Of a DNA stretch of 64,000 nt, positions 25,436 to 33,687 are shown piece by piece (within the stretch, counting starts at the first letter, position 1; each line of letters begins with the position of its first letter). This DNA comes from Hyphomicrobiales bacterium (GTDB taxonomy: Bacteria; Pseudomonadota; Alphaproteobacteria; Rhizobiales; Rhizobiaceae). The stretch covers positions 206,205 to 270,204 of the forward strand of contig UBPA01000020.1 of assembly GCA_900467185.1 (NCBI GenBank). Reading direction: 5' to 3'. Below the pieces are notes generated by a model that saw only the letters and a list, made by a program, of their open reading frames with translations, did not search any database and was not told the DNA's origin. The position numbers and the translations under genes were made by a program.

Positions 25436-25735
25436 ATGGCCGTGAAAAAAGAAGAAAGCGCTTTAAAGACGCCTGAGAAGGCACCCGAAAAGGCGGCGGT
25501 ATCTGCCATCAAGTCGGCTGAGGTCGGCTACACGGAAAAGCCGCTGATGTCGACGTCGGACGCCAAGCCAGCCGAAGCCAAGACCGATGACGCAAGCAGG
25601 GTTCTGGTCAAGGCTGTTCGCAGTTTTGCGGGCGTTGAAGGCGATAAGGGGCCGGCCAGCGAGCCGTTTTCGGTCAGCCGTCAGCGCTATGCCGACCTGA
25701 AGGCCAACGGCCTCGTTGAACTGGTTGAAGAATAG
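25436..25735 (+). CDS. Hypothetical phage protein (99 aa), Lys/Ala-rich
   Basis: 99 residues. First half is low-complexity Lys, Glu, Ala and Pro (VKKEESALKTPEKAPEKAA), second half compact (FSVSRQRYADLKANGLVELVEE). ATG one base after the previous stop. The C-terminal tail resembles the RY-dLkanGLVe ending seen in small head-completion proteins next to connectors. Function unknown. Confidence 0.65.
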   Translation: MAVKKEESALKTPEKAPEKAAVSAIKSAEVGYTEKPLMSTSDAKPAEAKTDDASRVLVKAVRSFAGVEGDKGPASEPFSVSRQRYADLKANGLVELVEE

Positions 25736-25758
25736 CCCAAAGGGCGGGACGGTGGCTT

Positions 25759-26121
25759 ATGGCGCTGGTTGATATTGAGCTCGCGCGCAAGCATTTGCGC
25801 ATTGACGCCGAAGAGGACGATGGTGAGGTGGATGTATACCTCGCGGCAGCAGAATCCGCGGTACTCGATTACTTAGATCGCCCGGTTTTGCCGGCCAACT
25901 CGATGATCCCAGATCCCGATACGGTTGGGCACACCATGATTGTGACGCCGCCAATCGTGGCGGCAATCTTGCTTGTCCTTGCAAGCCTATATGAGACCCG
26001 CGTGCCGCAAGAAGAAGGCGCTGGCGAAGCAACTCTACAGCCGACAGTGCGGCGGTTACTCGCGCCTTGGCGCGTCTGGCGACCCACAGTGATTAGCTGC
26101 GATCCTGAAGAGAGAACGTGA
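25759..26121 (+). CDS. Head-tail connector protein, gp6-like
   Basis: 120 residues. MALVDIELARKHLRIDAEEDDGEVDVYLAAAESAVLDYLDRP is the standard opening of HK97 gp6-like connectors (D-x-x-A-K-x-HLRID, followed by a helix with A-E-x-x-V-x-x-YL). It forms the ring under the portal. Ends at the ATG of the next gene. Confidence 0.88.
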   Translation: MALVDIELARKHLRIDAEEDDGEVDVYLAAAESAVLDYLDRPVLPANSMIPDPDTVGHTMIVTPPIVAAILLVLASLYETRVPQEEGAGEATLQPTVRRLLAPWRVWRPTVISCDPEERT

Positions 26122-26321
26122 TGGCACGTGTAAAATTTACCGATGACTTTGATTACAGGCCAACAGCGAATGTGACCTATGCTTATCTCGCCAACACGGA
26201 GCACACTGTGAAACGCGAATGCGCCGATCAGGCTATCGCGGTCGGGAAGGCGCACGAGATCAAGGGCTCGGCGGCACCGGAAAGCGAGGCCGAAGATGGC
26301 GACGAAGCGCTCAGCGAGTGA
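26121..26321 (+). CDS. Small hypothetical connector-region protein (66 aa)
   Basis: 66 residues, MARVKFTDDFDYRPTANVTYAYLANTEHTVKRECADQAI, acidic C-terminus. ATG overlaps the preceding stop by one base (TGATG). Many HK97-like phages carry a short protein of this look (FTxDFDYRP, with a downstream pattern of K-R-E-x-A) in this slot. Role unknown. Confidence 0.75.
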   Translation: MARVKFTDDFDYRPTANVTYAYLANTEHTVKRECADQAIAVGKAHEIKGSAAPESEAEDGDEALSE

Positions 26322-26646
26322 TATCTTCCATCGTGTAGCTTTTGACCAGCGCGCCGTGGCTGACCGTGGCGACGGTGTAGAGGTCGAGGATTGGCAGGAG
26401 CGCGTTTCCGTTCATGCTGGCTACATTCACCTCCGCGGCGGAGAAAGCGTGCAGGCGGCCCGTCTAGCGGGCAAGCATACGCAGGTGATCTTCGTTCGCG
26501 CATCCCAACATACGAAAGCTATCAAGACGGACTGGCGCGTTCGTGACGTCCGTACAGGTCAGGTGTTCAACATCCTTGAGGCGGTGCCGACCGAAGACCG
26601 CCGGTGGATCGATTTCACGTGTCAGAGCGGAGTTAACCCCGGATGA
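26296..26646 (+). CDS. Head closure / head-tail adaptor protein
   Basis: 116 residues. VAFDQRAVADRGDGVEVEDWQERVSVHAGYIHLRGGESVQAARLAG is typical of phage head-tail adaptors (SPP1 gp16-like beta barrels), with TDWRVRDVRTGQVFNILEAVPTEDRRWIDFTCQSG at the C-terminus. It closes the portal channel and docks the tail. Overlaps both neighbours (26 and 4 bases). Confidence 0.87.
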   Translation: MATKRSASDIFHRVAFDQRAVADRGDGVEVEDWQERVSVHAGYIHLRGGESVQAARLAGKHTQVIFVRASQHTKAIKTDWRVRDVRTGQVFNILEAVPTEDRRWIDFTCQSGVNPG

Positions 26647-27104
26647 CAAAGATCCTTAACCTCGCACGGCTTGATCAGAAGCTTAAGCGCCTACCATCTG
26701 CAACTAAGGATACGATCCGGGCAGCCATGGAAGGGCAGGCGCAGGTCATCGTCGACTTGGCTAAAAGTTTGGTGCCTTCAGACAGCGGGGCGCTTCGGGA
26801 GAGCATCGGCTTCACCTGGGGTAAGGCTCCAAAAGGCTCCATGGTTATGGGCGCAGTCAAGAGTAAGCTTGCCGACGATCTGACGCTGACAATCTACGCC
26901 GGCAACGATGAGGCGTATTATGCCCGATGGATCGAGTTCGGCACGGCACAGCATATTAACGGCGGTCTTTTTGCGGGCTCCAAGCATCCCGGCACGAATG
27001 CGCAACCGTTCTTCTACCCTGCCTTCCGTGCCAATCGAAAAGGCGTCAAGCGCGAAATCCGCAAGGCTGTACGGAACGCGGCAAAACAGGCGGTGCGGAC
27101 GTGA
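26643..27104 (+). CDS. HK97 gp10-like neck/tail-completion protein
   Basis: 153 residues. LIVDLAKSLVPSDSGALRESIGF-like segment (VDLAKSLVPSDSGALRESIGF) and YYARWIEFGTAQH...AQPFFYPAFRANRKGV are hallmarks of the HK97 gp10 family, which completes the tail end that joins the head. Coupled by a 4-base overlap to genes on each side. Confidence 0.9.
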   Translation: MTKILNLARLDQKLKRLPSATKDTIRAAMEGQAQVIVDLAKSLVPSDSGALRESIGFTWGKAPKGSMVMGAVKSKLADDLTLTIYAGNDEAYYARWIEFGTAQHINGGLFAGSKHPGTNAQPFFYPAFRANRKGVKREIRKAVRNAAKQAVRT

Positions 27105-27508
27105 GCGAAGATGCAGGGCACGAAATACAGGTGGCTATCGTCACCGCGCTGAAAGCGGACTCCGATGTCGCGGCCATGACAGGTGGCCGTGTATATGACC
27201 GCGTGCCTGCGAATGCCGAGTACCCGTACATTTCGTTCGGCCCAGAGCAGGACATCCCAGAAGATGCGGACTGCATTGAGGCCTCCGAAATCATATTGCA
27301 AATCGACGTTTGGTCGCAAGACCCTGGCTTCCGTGAAGCCCGGCGCGTTGGCAAGGCCGTCAAGCGTGCACTGACAGAAGATGCGATCACGCTGGCAGAC
27401 AATGCCCTCGTTTATTTCGAATACGACGGGCGCCGTGTGCTGCGCGATCCCGACGGCAACACCTCACACGTCGTTTTGACCTTTCGGGCAGGCGTCGAGC
27501 ACCACTGA
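27101..27508 (+). CDS. Tail terminator protein, DUF3168
   Basis: 135 residues. LKADSDVAAMTGGRVYDRVPANAEYPYISFGPEQDIP and LQIDVWSQDPGFREARRVGKAVKRAL match DUF3168, the tail-terminator family (lambda gpU equivalent) that caps the tail tube. Begins GTG at 27101, overlapping the gp10-like stop by 4 bases. Confidence 0.92.
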   Translation: MSEDAGHEIQVAIVTALKADSDVAAMTGGRVYDRVPANAEYPYISFGPEQDIPEDADCIEASEIILQIDVWSQDPGFREARRVGKAVKRALTEDAITLADNALVYFEYDGRRVLRDPDGNTSHVVLTFRAGVEHH

Positions 27509-27586
27509 ATCCATCACAACCGGCATATCGCCGAACCTGCTGAAGTCGGCGGGCATCTTTTCGCGCGATCAAAAGGATTACGCATT

Positions 27587-28024
27587 ATGGCAGAAGCAAC
27601 AACCATCAAGGGCGGCAAGGTCAAGGTACAGCTTGGCAACTCTGCGCAGCCGATTGTTTACACGGCCCCCTGCGGCTTCACGCAGCGCTCGGTTTCTATC
27701 AACAAATCGCTCGAAGAGGTTTCGATCCCGGACTGCGAAGATCCTGATGCCATGAACTGGCTCGGAAGGGACGCGACGTCGCTCTCGATGACCGTTGGCG
27801 GCGAGGGTGTTCTCGCAGTTGAGAGCGTCGACACATGGATGACCGCTCTTGACAGTGAGAACTCCGTGCCTGTGAAGGTGATTTGGGAGTTTCCCGCGAA
27901 GGTCATCACCTGGACCGGCAAAATGCACATTGAAAGTTTCGAGGTCGGCGCCGAAGACAAGAAACGCGTGACTGCCACGGTCTCCATGCAGAGCGATGGC
28001 AAGATGGTCCGGACGAGCGTCTAA
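27587..28024 (+). CDS. Major tail tube protein
   Basis: 145 residues, beta-rich, located between terminator and chaperones where the tail tube gene belongs. GGKVKVQLGNSAQPIVYTAPCGFTQRSVSINKSLEEVSIPDCEDPDA...LGRDATSLSMTVGGEGVLA and KKRVTATVSMQSDGKMVRTSV follow the phage tail tube (GTA TP901-1-like) pattern. A clear 78-base leader and ribosome site precede it, consistent with high expression. Confidence 0.88.
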   Translation: MAEATTIKGGKVKVQLGNSAQPIVYTAPCGFTQRSVSINKSLEEVSIPDCEDPDAMNWLGRDATSLSMTVGGEGVLAVESVDTWMTALDSENSVPVKVIWEFPAKVITWTGKMHIESFEVGAEDKKRVTATVSMQSDGKMVRTSV

Positions 28025-28026
28025 CG

Positions 28027-28404
28027 ATGCGGGACGCGCAAATCACGTTGACCTGGGCGGATGGCGATTACGTCTTTCGCCTAGGGTGGGGTGAGCTTGA
28101 GCTGCTGCAGGAGGCCTGCAACGCCGGCCCCTACGTCATCCTCGATCGGCTCAACGACAAAACATTCCGCATTGGCGACATCTCGCACGTTCTCCGACTC
28201 GGCCTTATCGGTGGCGGCTTGCCACCTACCGACGCGCTTAGATTGGTTCGCGCTTACGTTGAAAACCGCGTGCCGTCTGAGAATGTAATCTTTGCCCAGG
28301 CAGTACTTTCTGCCGGTTGCGTTGGTGCGCCGGAGGAGAAGCTGGGGGAGACAGACGCGCCAAGCCCGGACGAAAGCTTGACGATCTCCCCGACGGAAAG
28401 CTGA
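28027..28404 (+). CDS. Tail assembly chaperone, GTA gp10-like (PF11836)
   Basis: 125 residues. FRLGWGELELLQEACNAGPYVILDRLNDKTFRIGDISHVLRLGLIGGGLPPTDALRLVRAYVENRP-like sequence is the gene-transfer-agent gp10 family, which with a second small protein helps tail tube and tape measure assemble. Two bases after the tube gene. The next gene overlaps or follows in the -1 frame. Confidence 0.88.
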   Translation: MRDAQITLTWADGDYVFRLGWGELELLQEACNAGPYVILDRLNDKTFRIGDISHVLRLGLIGGGLPPTDALRLVRAYVENRVPSENVIFAQAVLSAGCVGAPEEKLGETDAPSPDESLTISPTES

Positions 28405-28436
28405 GGTTTGGCGCAATCTACGGAAATGGCGCGGCC

Positions 28437-28583
28437 ATGGGGTTCACGCCCCAAGAGGTCCGCGCCATGTCCATGTGGCAGTACATGGCCGCCATTGACG
28501 GCTACATCACTGCGAACAGCCCCGATGAGAAGGGACTAACTGCCGGTGAAACGGACGATCTCTGGGACTTCATCCAGTCATAG
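28437..28583 (+). CDS. Tail assembly chaperone 2 (GTA g10.1-like TAC)
   Basis: About 48 residues from ATG 28437: MGFTPQEVRAMSMWQYMAAI, ending GETDDLWDFIQS. The open frame extends upstream into the gp10-like gene (to about 28317) in the -1 frame, so it could instead be made as a C-terminal extension by frameshifting, as in lambda G/GT. I saw no canonical slippery heptamer. Separate translation, as in RcGTA g10/g10.1, is the simpler reading. Confidence 0.7.
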   Translation: MGFTPQEVRAMSMWQYMAAIDGYITANSPDEKGLTAGETDDLWDFIQS

Positions 28584-28588
28584 CCGCT

Positions 28589-29008
28589 CTACTGCTTTCG
28601 AGGAAGATCTCCAGCCGATATCATTTTGAGGGTCCTGTCGAAGCATTGCTCAAGCGACATTTCGGGCTCTAGGCATGCATAGCAATAGAAGCTTTCAAAA
28701 ACAGATGACCCATTATCCGGGTCGCCGCCTTTGGGTCCAGCGTAGAACCGCTTGAAACCTGTATAAGCGCCGAAGGCGTTTTTGGCGTTTACAAGTCCGC
28801 ACCACATAGTTGCCGTGCCCGCAGGGTTGTCTTGTTTTCGCTCGCGCTTGCAGACGTCTGCAAATCTGGCGCTATCACTATCAAGAAGTTCTAGCTTCAG
28901 CTTCTCTCTGATGCCTGCCAGATCCTCATCTGGTGCAGGCATGCATTGTGCTGCGTGAACTACTGTAGTTGACCCGAGCATCATAAGCGCAACCCACAGA
29001 ATCCTCAT
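28589..29008 (-). CDS. Secreted Cys-rich hypothetical protein in tail operon (moron candidate)
   Basis: 139 residues on the minus strand, between the chaperone and tape measure genes that are both on the plus strand. A clean Sec signal peptide (MRILWVALMMLGSTTVVHAA) precedes a mature part with six Cys (QCMPAP, DVCKRE, WCGLV, FYCYAC, QCFDR), suggesting disulfides in the periplasm. Its placement, orientation and export signal fit a lysogenic-conversion gene expressed from the prophage. The C-terminal ECFDR-like repeat and FKRFYAGPKG give no family I recognise. Confidence 0.8.
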   Translation of the reverse strand: MRILWVALMMLGSTTVVHAAQCMPAPDEDLAGIREKLKLELLDSDSARFADVCKRERKQDNPAGTATMWCGLVNAKNAFGAYTGFKRFYAGPKGGDPDNGSSVFESFYCYACLEPEMSLEQCFDRTLKMISAGDLPRKQ

Positions 29009-29032
29009 AAATTTTCCCCTTTAAGGTCAACT

Positions 29033-32000
29033 ATGGCAACCGATGTTGAAAAACTCGTCGTGCAGCTTTCTGCCGATATCAAGCAATATCAGCGGGAAAT
29101 GCAACGCGCGCAAGGTGTAACGAACACCCAAGCTCGCGCAATCGAAAATCGATATAAGGCCATGGATAAGCGCCTGGCTGCGACTGGGCAAAGTGCGGCT
29201 CGCGGACTGATTGCTCCGCTAACCGGCGTAGCTGCGGCGCTGTCAGTGCAGGAAGTCCTGAAGTATGCCGATGCTTGGACGTCGGCTAAGAACAGCCTCG
29301 CGGTTTCTGGCGTCGTCGGCTCGTCTCAGGTCAAGGTACTTGATGACCTTTATGATAGTGCGCAGCGAAATGCCGCGCCGATCGGGGCTCTCGCAGATCT
29401 ATACGGCAAGGCGTCGCAATCTCAAGTGGAGCTTGGCGCGTCATCTCAGGATCTGACTCGGTTTGCCGACGGCGTCGCTGTCGCGCTCCGCGTGTCTGGC
29501 AAGTCGGCAACAGAAAGCGCTGGTGCGCTGGGCCAGCTTGGGCAGCTGCTCGGATCGACACGCGTTCAGGCTGAAGAATTCAACAGCATCATCGATGGCG
29601 CGCGCCCGATTCTTATCGCCGTTGCCAATGGCATGGACAAGGCTGGAGGTTCTGTCTCCAAGCTCAAACAGCTTGTGAATGACGGGGCCGTCACCAACAA
29701 AGAGTTTTTCGACAGCTTTCTACGAGGCCTCCCAACGATCCAGTCGATGGCGGCGAATGCCACGCAAACGATCGACCAAGGCATGACGAAGGTAAACAAC
29801 GCCTTCACGAAATACATCGGCTCCCAGGATCAGAGCCTTGGCGCCACGCAGATGTTGTCTAATGGCCTCAATGCGCTGGCGGATGACTTCGACAGCGTTG
29901 CGGATACTGCACTGCAGTTGGCGACAATCATCTCCGCAGCTCTGGTCGGGCGCGCCATCGCCGGTATGATCGTTAAGGCTGGCCTTGGCGTAAAAGCCAT
30001 CACGCAGCTTGTTGCGGCATTTAAAGCCGCTCGCACAGCCGGATCGGTCAGCCTTGCAATCGGCGGGATTGGTGCTGCGGCGGGGCCGCTTGGCGCAATC
30101 GTCGGAGTGGCGGCTGCGGGTGCTCTCACATACTTCGCCTCAGAAGCGGCCGAGGCTTCGGAGCGGTCTTTGCGCCTGAAGGCGGAAATGGAAGAGCTCG
30201 GTTATTCGTCCAGCGCGCTTGCTCCAAAGGTTGATGCAGCAGCTACGGCCCTCGACAAACTGGCCCCGGAAGCTCTGCAGAAACGGTTGGAAGATCTCAA
30301 CGCCGAGCTGGACGACATGCAGGGCCGAAGCCTCATGAACTCTCTCGGGTTTGGAGGCGAGGAGACACTTGGCGACATCAAGGCGACAATCAATGCCCTT
30401 TCACGAGGTCGCTCTTCAAACCAGAGCGCGGCGAGAGAACTAAAGGATATCGTAAAACAGGCTGAAGCCGGCAGCCTGTCGATTGACGATATTCGTGAGC
30501 GTTTGGATGCGCTGGCTCTCACGCAGCCTGGAAAGCCGATCAATGACCTGATCGCCAAATTACGCGAAGCAATCCCTTATATGAAGGGCCTGCGAATCGA
30601 GGCGAAGAACACTGCTGACCAGATAGCGAGAACCGCGAAAGGCCCTATCGCGGTCATCAGCGAAGGATACGGTGCCCAGGCAAGCGCTTTCAAATCTGAG
30701 CGTGACAAAAGCATGGCTGCAGCGAATTCGTTCATTGATCAGCGTGAGGCCGATGCCAAGCGGACGGCGGCTGAAAAAGAACTCGACGCTCGCACCGAGG
30801 AGATCATTAAGGCCGCCGAGAAGGTTGGAACGTCGATCGACAAGGCGGCTGCCGTCGTTCTCGCCAAGGCCGAAATCGCTAACGAAAGGGTGAGTGCCCA
30901 GCAATCAAAGTCCGTGTCATCTTCTTTTGACGTCATCAAGGGATATGAGGGCTTCAGCGCCAAGCCTTACTGGGACGTGAACGCTCTGCGCGCCGGCTAC
31001 GGCTCTGACACGGTTACGCTTGACGACGGCTCTGTCCGCAAGGTGACGGACGGCATCACCGTGACGCTCGCTGGTGCCACGCGCGATCTGGAGCGGCGCA
31101 TTGCCGATTTTCAGAAGGGCATCGAGGGGAAGATTGGCGCCGACACGTTCCGCTCGATGGACGAAGGTCAACAGGCTGCGCTGACGTCGATCGCCTATAA
31201 CTATGGCAGCCTGCCGGATCGTATCGTTGCGGCAATCAAGTCGGGCGACGCTGGAACGGTCTATAGCGCCATCAAGGGCCTTGGCAGCGACAATGGCGGC
31301 ATCAACCGCGACCGTCGTAACGGCGAAGCGGAGATGTACCTGAAGGGCGCTCCGACCGGTGTGCAGACGCGCGTAGAGGCGCAGGGAAACTTCGAGCAGA
31401 CCCTGAAGGATCAGCGGGCCTATGTCGAAGCCTTGAAGGCGGAGACCGGCATCCGCGCGTCTCTCGCTCCGCTTGTCGATGACTACGGGCAAAAGCTCTC
31501 GACTTTCCAGGCAGCGCAGCAACTGTTTACAGACGCGCAGCGTGAGGGCATTGCCGCCGGCAAGGAACTGACCAGCGTTCAGCAGCTCCTCAACGGCGAT
31601 CTGTCCACCTTGTCGCCCGTCGCACGAGACCAAGCGCTGGCCATGCGCGCACTTGCAGAAGAGACTGGCAAGGCGGAAGCCGCTGGCCAGCAGCTGCAGG
31701 TGTCGCAGGGTGAGTTGCAGGATAAGCTTGAGGGCGTTTCCGAATTCAGCAAGGATCTGCTTGGCGGCTTCATTCGCGACCTTCGCGATGGGAAATCGGC
31801 CGGCGAAGCGTTCGCCAGTGTGCTCGAAAAGATCGGGGATCGTCTGCTCAACAGCGTTCTTGACTCTCTGTTTCAGGTCAACGCGGCCGGTGGCGGCGGT
31901 GCAGGTATCTTTGGGAAGTTCCTCGGATCAATTTTCGGTGGCGGTGGAGCGGCGCCAGTTAAAGCCGCCCGCGGGGGCCGCGTGTCAGGCCCCGGCACAT

Positions 32001-32356
32001 CTACGAGCGACAGCATCCCGGCCCAACTTTCTGACGGCGAATTTGTCGTCAACGCCGCTGCAACCAAGCAAAATCGTCGCTTGCTTGAGGCTGTGAACGC
32101 TGGCCGCGGTATTCGGCTCGCAAAGGGCGGGGCGGCAGATGGCAGATCAATGTCAGCCCCGCTCATGCCGGATCTTCCGAAGTCTGGAAGCATCTCCTCC
32201 GTAAACGTACCGATCAGCATCCCGATCGACGCTCGAGGTGCGGACAAGGAGGGGCTTGCTCGCGTTGAACGACAGATCGCAACGCTGAAGGCAGAGCTTC
32301 CGGCTCGCACCATTGATGCCGTCCGGAAAGCAAGGAAGAGAGGGGAAAAAGTCTAA
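29033..32356 (+). CDS. Tape measure protein with embedded GH24 lysozyme domain
   Basis: 1107 residues. The N-terminus (VEKLVVQLSADIKQYQREMQRAQG, then LSVQEVLKYADAWTSAKNSLAVSGV and the LLGSTRVQAEEFNSIIDGARPIL segment) is the standard siphovirus tape measure, with hydrophobic helices near residues 290-370. Residues about 627-772 form a GH24/T4-type lysozyme: IKGYEGFSAKPYWDVNALRAGYGSDT with catalytic Glu and Asp, then DEGQQAALTSIAYNYGSLP. The C-terminal GGRVSGPGTSTSDSIPAQLSDGEFVVNA is the usual tail end. It sets tail length and probably opens peptidoglycan during DNA entry. Confidence 0.92.
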   Translation: MATDVEKLVVQLSADIKQYQREMQRAQGVTNTQARAIENRYKAMDKRLAATGQSAARGLIAPLTGVAAALSVQEVLKYADAWTSAKNSLAVSGVVGSSQVKVLDDLYDSAQRNAAPIGALADLYGKASQSQVELGASSQDLTRFADGVAVALRVSGKSATESAGALGQLGQLLGSTRVQAEEFNSIIDGARPILIAVANGMDKAGGSVSKLKQLVNDGAVTNKEFFDSFLRGLPTIQSMAANATQTIDQGMTKVNNAFTKYIGSQDQSLGATQMLSNGLNALADDFDSVADTALQLATIISAALVGRAIAGMIVKAGLGVKAITQLVAAFKAARTAGSVSLAIGGIGAAAGPLGAIVGVAAAGALTYFASEAAEASERSLRLKAEMEELGYSSSALAPKVDAAATALDKLAPEALQKRLEDLNAELDDMQGRSLMNSLGFGGEETLGDIKATINALSRGRSSNQSAARELKDIVKQAEAGSLSIDDIRERLDALALTQPGKPINDLIAKLREAIPYMKGLRIEAKNTADQIARTAKGPIAVISEGYGAQASAFKSERDKSMAAANSFIDQREADAKRTAAEKELDARTEEIIKAAEKVGTSIDKAAAVVLAKAEIANERVSAQQSKSVSSSFDVIKGYEGFSAKPYWDVNALRAGYGSDTVTLDDGSVRKVTDGITVTLAGATRDLERRIADFQKGIEGKIGADTFRSMDEGQQAALTSIAYNYGSLPDRIVAAIKSGDAGTVYSAIKGLGSDNGGINRDRRNGEAEMYLKGAPTGVQTRVEAQGNFEQTLKDQRAYVEALKAETGIRASLAPLVDDYGQKLSTFQAAQQLFTDAQREGIAAGKELTSVQQLLNGDLSTLSPVARDQALAMRALAEETGKAEAAGQQLQVSQGELQDKLEGVSEFSKDLLGGFIRDLRDGKSAGEAFASVLEKIGDRLLNSVLDSLFQVNAAGGGGAGIFGKFLGSIFGGGGAAPVKAARGGRVSGPGTSTSDSIPAQLSDGEFVVNAAATKQNRRLLEAVNAGRGIRLAKGGAADGRSMSAPLMPDLPKSGSISSVNVPISIPIDARGADKEGLARVERQIATLKAELPARTIDAVRKARKRGEKV

Positions 32357-32988
32357 TGGCGATTGCAGCTGTGCGCGACATACTTGCGGACTTCCCAGGG
32401 TGGAATACCGATTTTGAGTTGGTTTTTCGCCAAGAACGAAGCGGGAAAACGGGCGGCAAGATTATCGTCAAGGATTTCGGCCGCCCCCTCTGGCGCGCGT
32501 CGTATGAAACCACGGCTCTATCGCCAAACATGCTGGACCGCTGGCGCGCAATCCTCGACTCGCTCGACGGTGGATCGCTTGCGTTCCCCGGCTACAGTCT
32601 CTCCCGCGTTTATCCGATCGCCTACCCAAACGGGTCTTGGTCGGGCGTTTCCTTCACGGGAAATGCCCAGGTCGCAAACGTCGGGGCGAATAACAAGTCG
32701 GTCGGCCTCAGTGGACTGCCGGCAGGGTTCAAGGTCAGTACGGGCGATATGATCCGGCTCGGCGTCGACAAGCTTTATCGCGTCATGGAGGACGCGGTGG
32801 CGGGCTCAAATGGCCAGACGCCAGCGTTCGAAGTGAGGCCGCACCTTTTCCCCGGAACTGCGCCTGGCTTTCCAGCGCTGCTTGTCCGGCCCTCTACTCC
32901 CATGAAGATCGTACCTGACACTATCAAATCGGCAGCGTCTCTTAACAATGGCCGCGGCACGATTTCATTTCAAGCAATGGAGGCGTGA
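32356..32988 (+). CDS. Minor tail protein (distal tail-like)
   Basis: 210 residues, starting one base before the tape measure stop. FELVFRQERSGKTGGKIIVKDFGRPLWRASYETTALSPNMLDRWRAILDSLDGGSLAFPGYS and the late SAASLNNGRGTISFQAMEA fit the phage tail protein placed between tape measure and hub, likely the distal tail adaptor. Identification rests mainly on position and general look. Confidence 0.72.
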   Translation: MAIAAVRDILADFPGWNTDFELVFRQERSGKTGGKIIVKDFGRPLWRASYETTALSPNMLDRWRAILDSLDGGSLAFPGYSLSRVYPIAYPNGSWSGVSFTGNAQVANVGANNKSVGLSGLPAGFKVSTGDMIRLGVDKLYRVMEDAVAGSNGQTPAFEVRPHLFPGTAPGFPALLVRPSTPMKIVPDTIKSAASLNNGRGTISFQAMEA

Positions 32989-33663
32989 ATGGCGCTTGCG
33001 CTTTCGCCAGCAGCACGTGCGGCCTTGTCGGCTGGCACAATCGTTGCTCGAGATTTTCTTTGGATTGTTGCGCGGAACCGCACAACTGGCGCTGCGGAGC
33101 CGGTTGGCTTTTGGTCAGACGCGGGTAATGTTACCGCCGATGTAATTGACCCCGATACGGGGCTTGCCGTAAATCGCGCGTTCTACGGCGCCGGCGGCCT
33201 GATTTCCATCAGCGACATTCCGCTCGTCTCGAACCTGACGGCCCAGAATGTCACGATCGAGATGTCGCAGCTAGTTGATCTCGTAAACCAGTCCGTGCGG
33301 CAGTATGACTGCAAGCAGGCCCGCGTGGAGATCCATCGCGGCTTGTTCTCACCTGATACCCGTCTGCTGATCGAGCCCGCGCATTGTCGCTTTGTCGGGT
33401 TCGTTGACGTTATCGATATTGATACGCCGAAAGAGGGTGAAGAGGGCAGCGTCATGCTGACCTGCGCCAGCTTTACGCAGGAACTGCAACGCTCGAACCC
33501 GGATATGCGCAGCCACGAAAGCCAGATCCTTCGCAGCCCGACCGATAACTTCCTGCAGGATGCTGCAACAGTCGGCGACTGGGAACACTTCTGGGGCCGC
33601 AAGACGGGCAAGGTAGTCGAGAAAAAGGCCGCTCCGCTCAAGGGCAAGACAGCCAGCCTCTGA
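32989..33663 (+). CDS. Tail/baseplate hub protein, DUF2163-like
   Basis: 224 residues immediately after the previous stop. FLWIVARNRTTGAAEPVGFWSDAGNVTADVID, NVTIEMSQLVDLVNQSVRQYDCKQARVEIHRGLFSPDTRLLIEP and GSVMLTCASFTQELQRSNPDMRS resemble DUF2163/GTA g13 proteins. The NPDMRSHESQ segment is a frequent C-terminal motif in this group. Likely part of the tail tip. Confidence 0.75.
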   Translation: MALALSPAARAALSAGTIVARDFLWIVARNRTTGAAEPVGFWSDAGNVTADVIDPDTGLAVNRAFYGAGGLISISDIPLVSNLTAQNVTIEMSQLVDLVNQSVRQYDCKQARVEIHRGLFSPDTRLLIEPAHCRFVGFVDVIDIDTPKEGEEGSVMLTCASFTQELQRSNPDMRSHESQILRSPTDNFLQDAATVGDWEHFWGRKTGKVVEKKAAPLKGKTASL

Positions 33664-33687
33664 CATTCCGACACTGAGGAAACCGCC

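Noticed and set aside
28370..28404. Programmed -1 slippery site in the chaperone overlap
   Set aside because: GGAAAGC near the end resembles lambda GGGAAAG, but the reading frame phase does not fit the canonical X-XXY-YYZ pattern; left as a question, not a feature.
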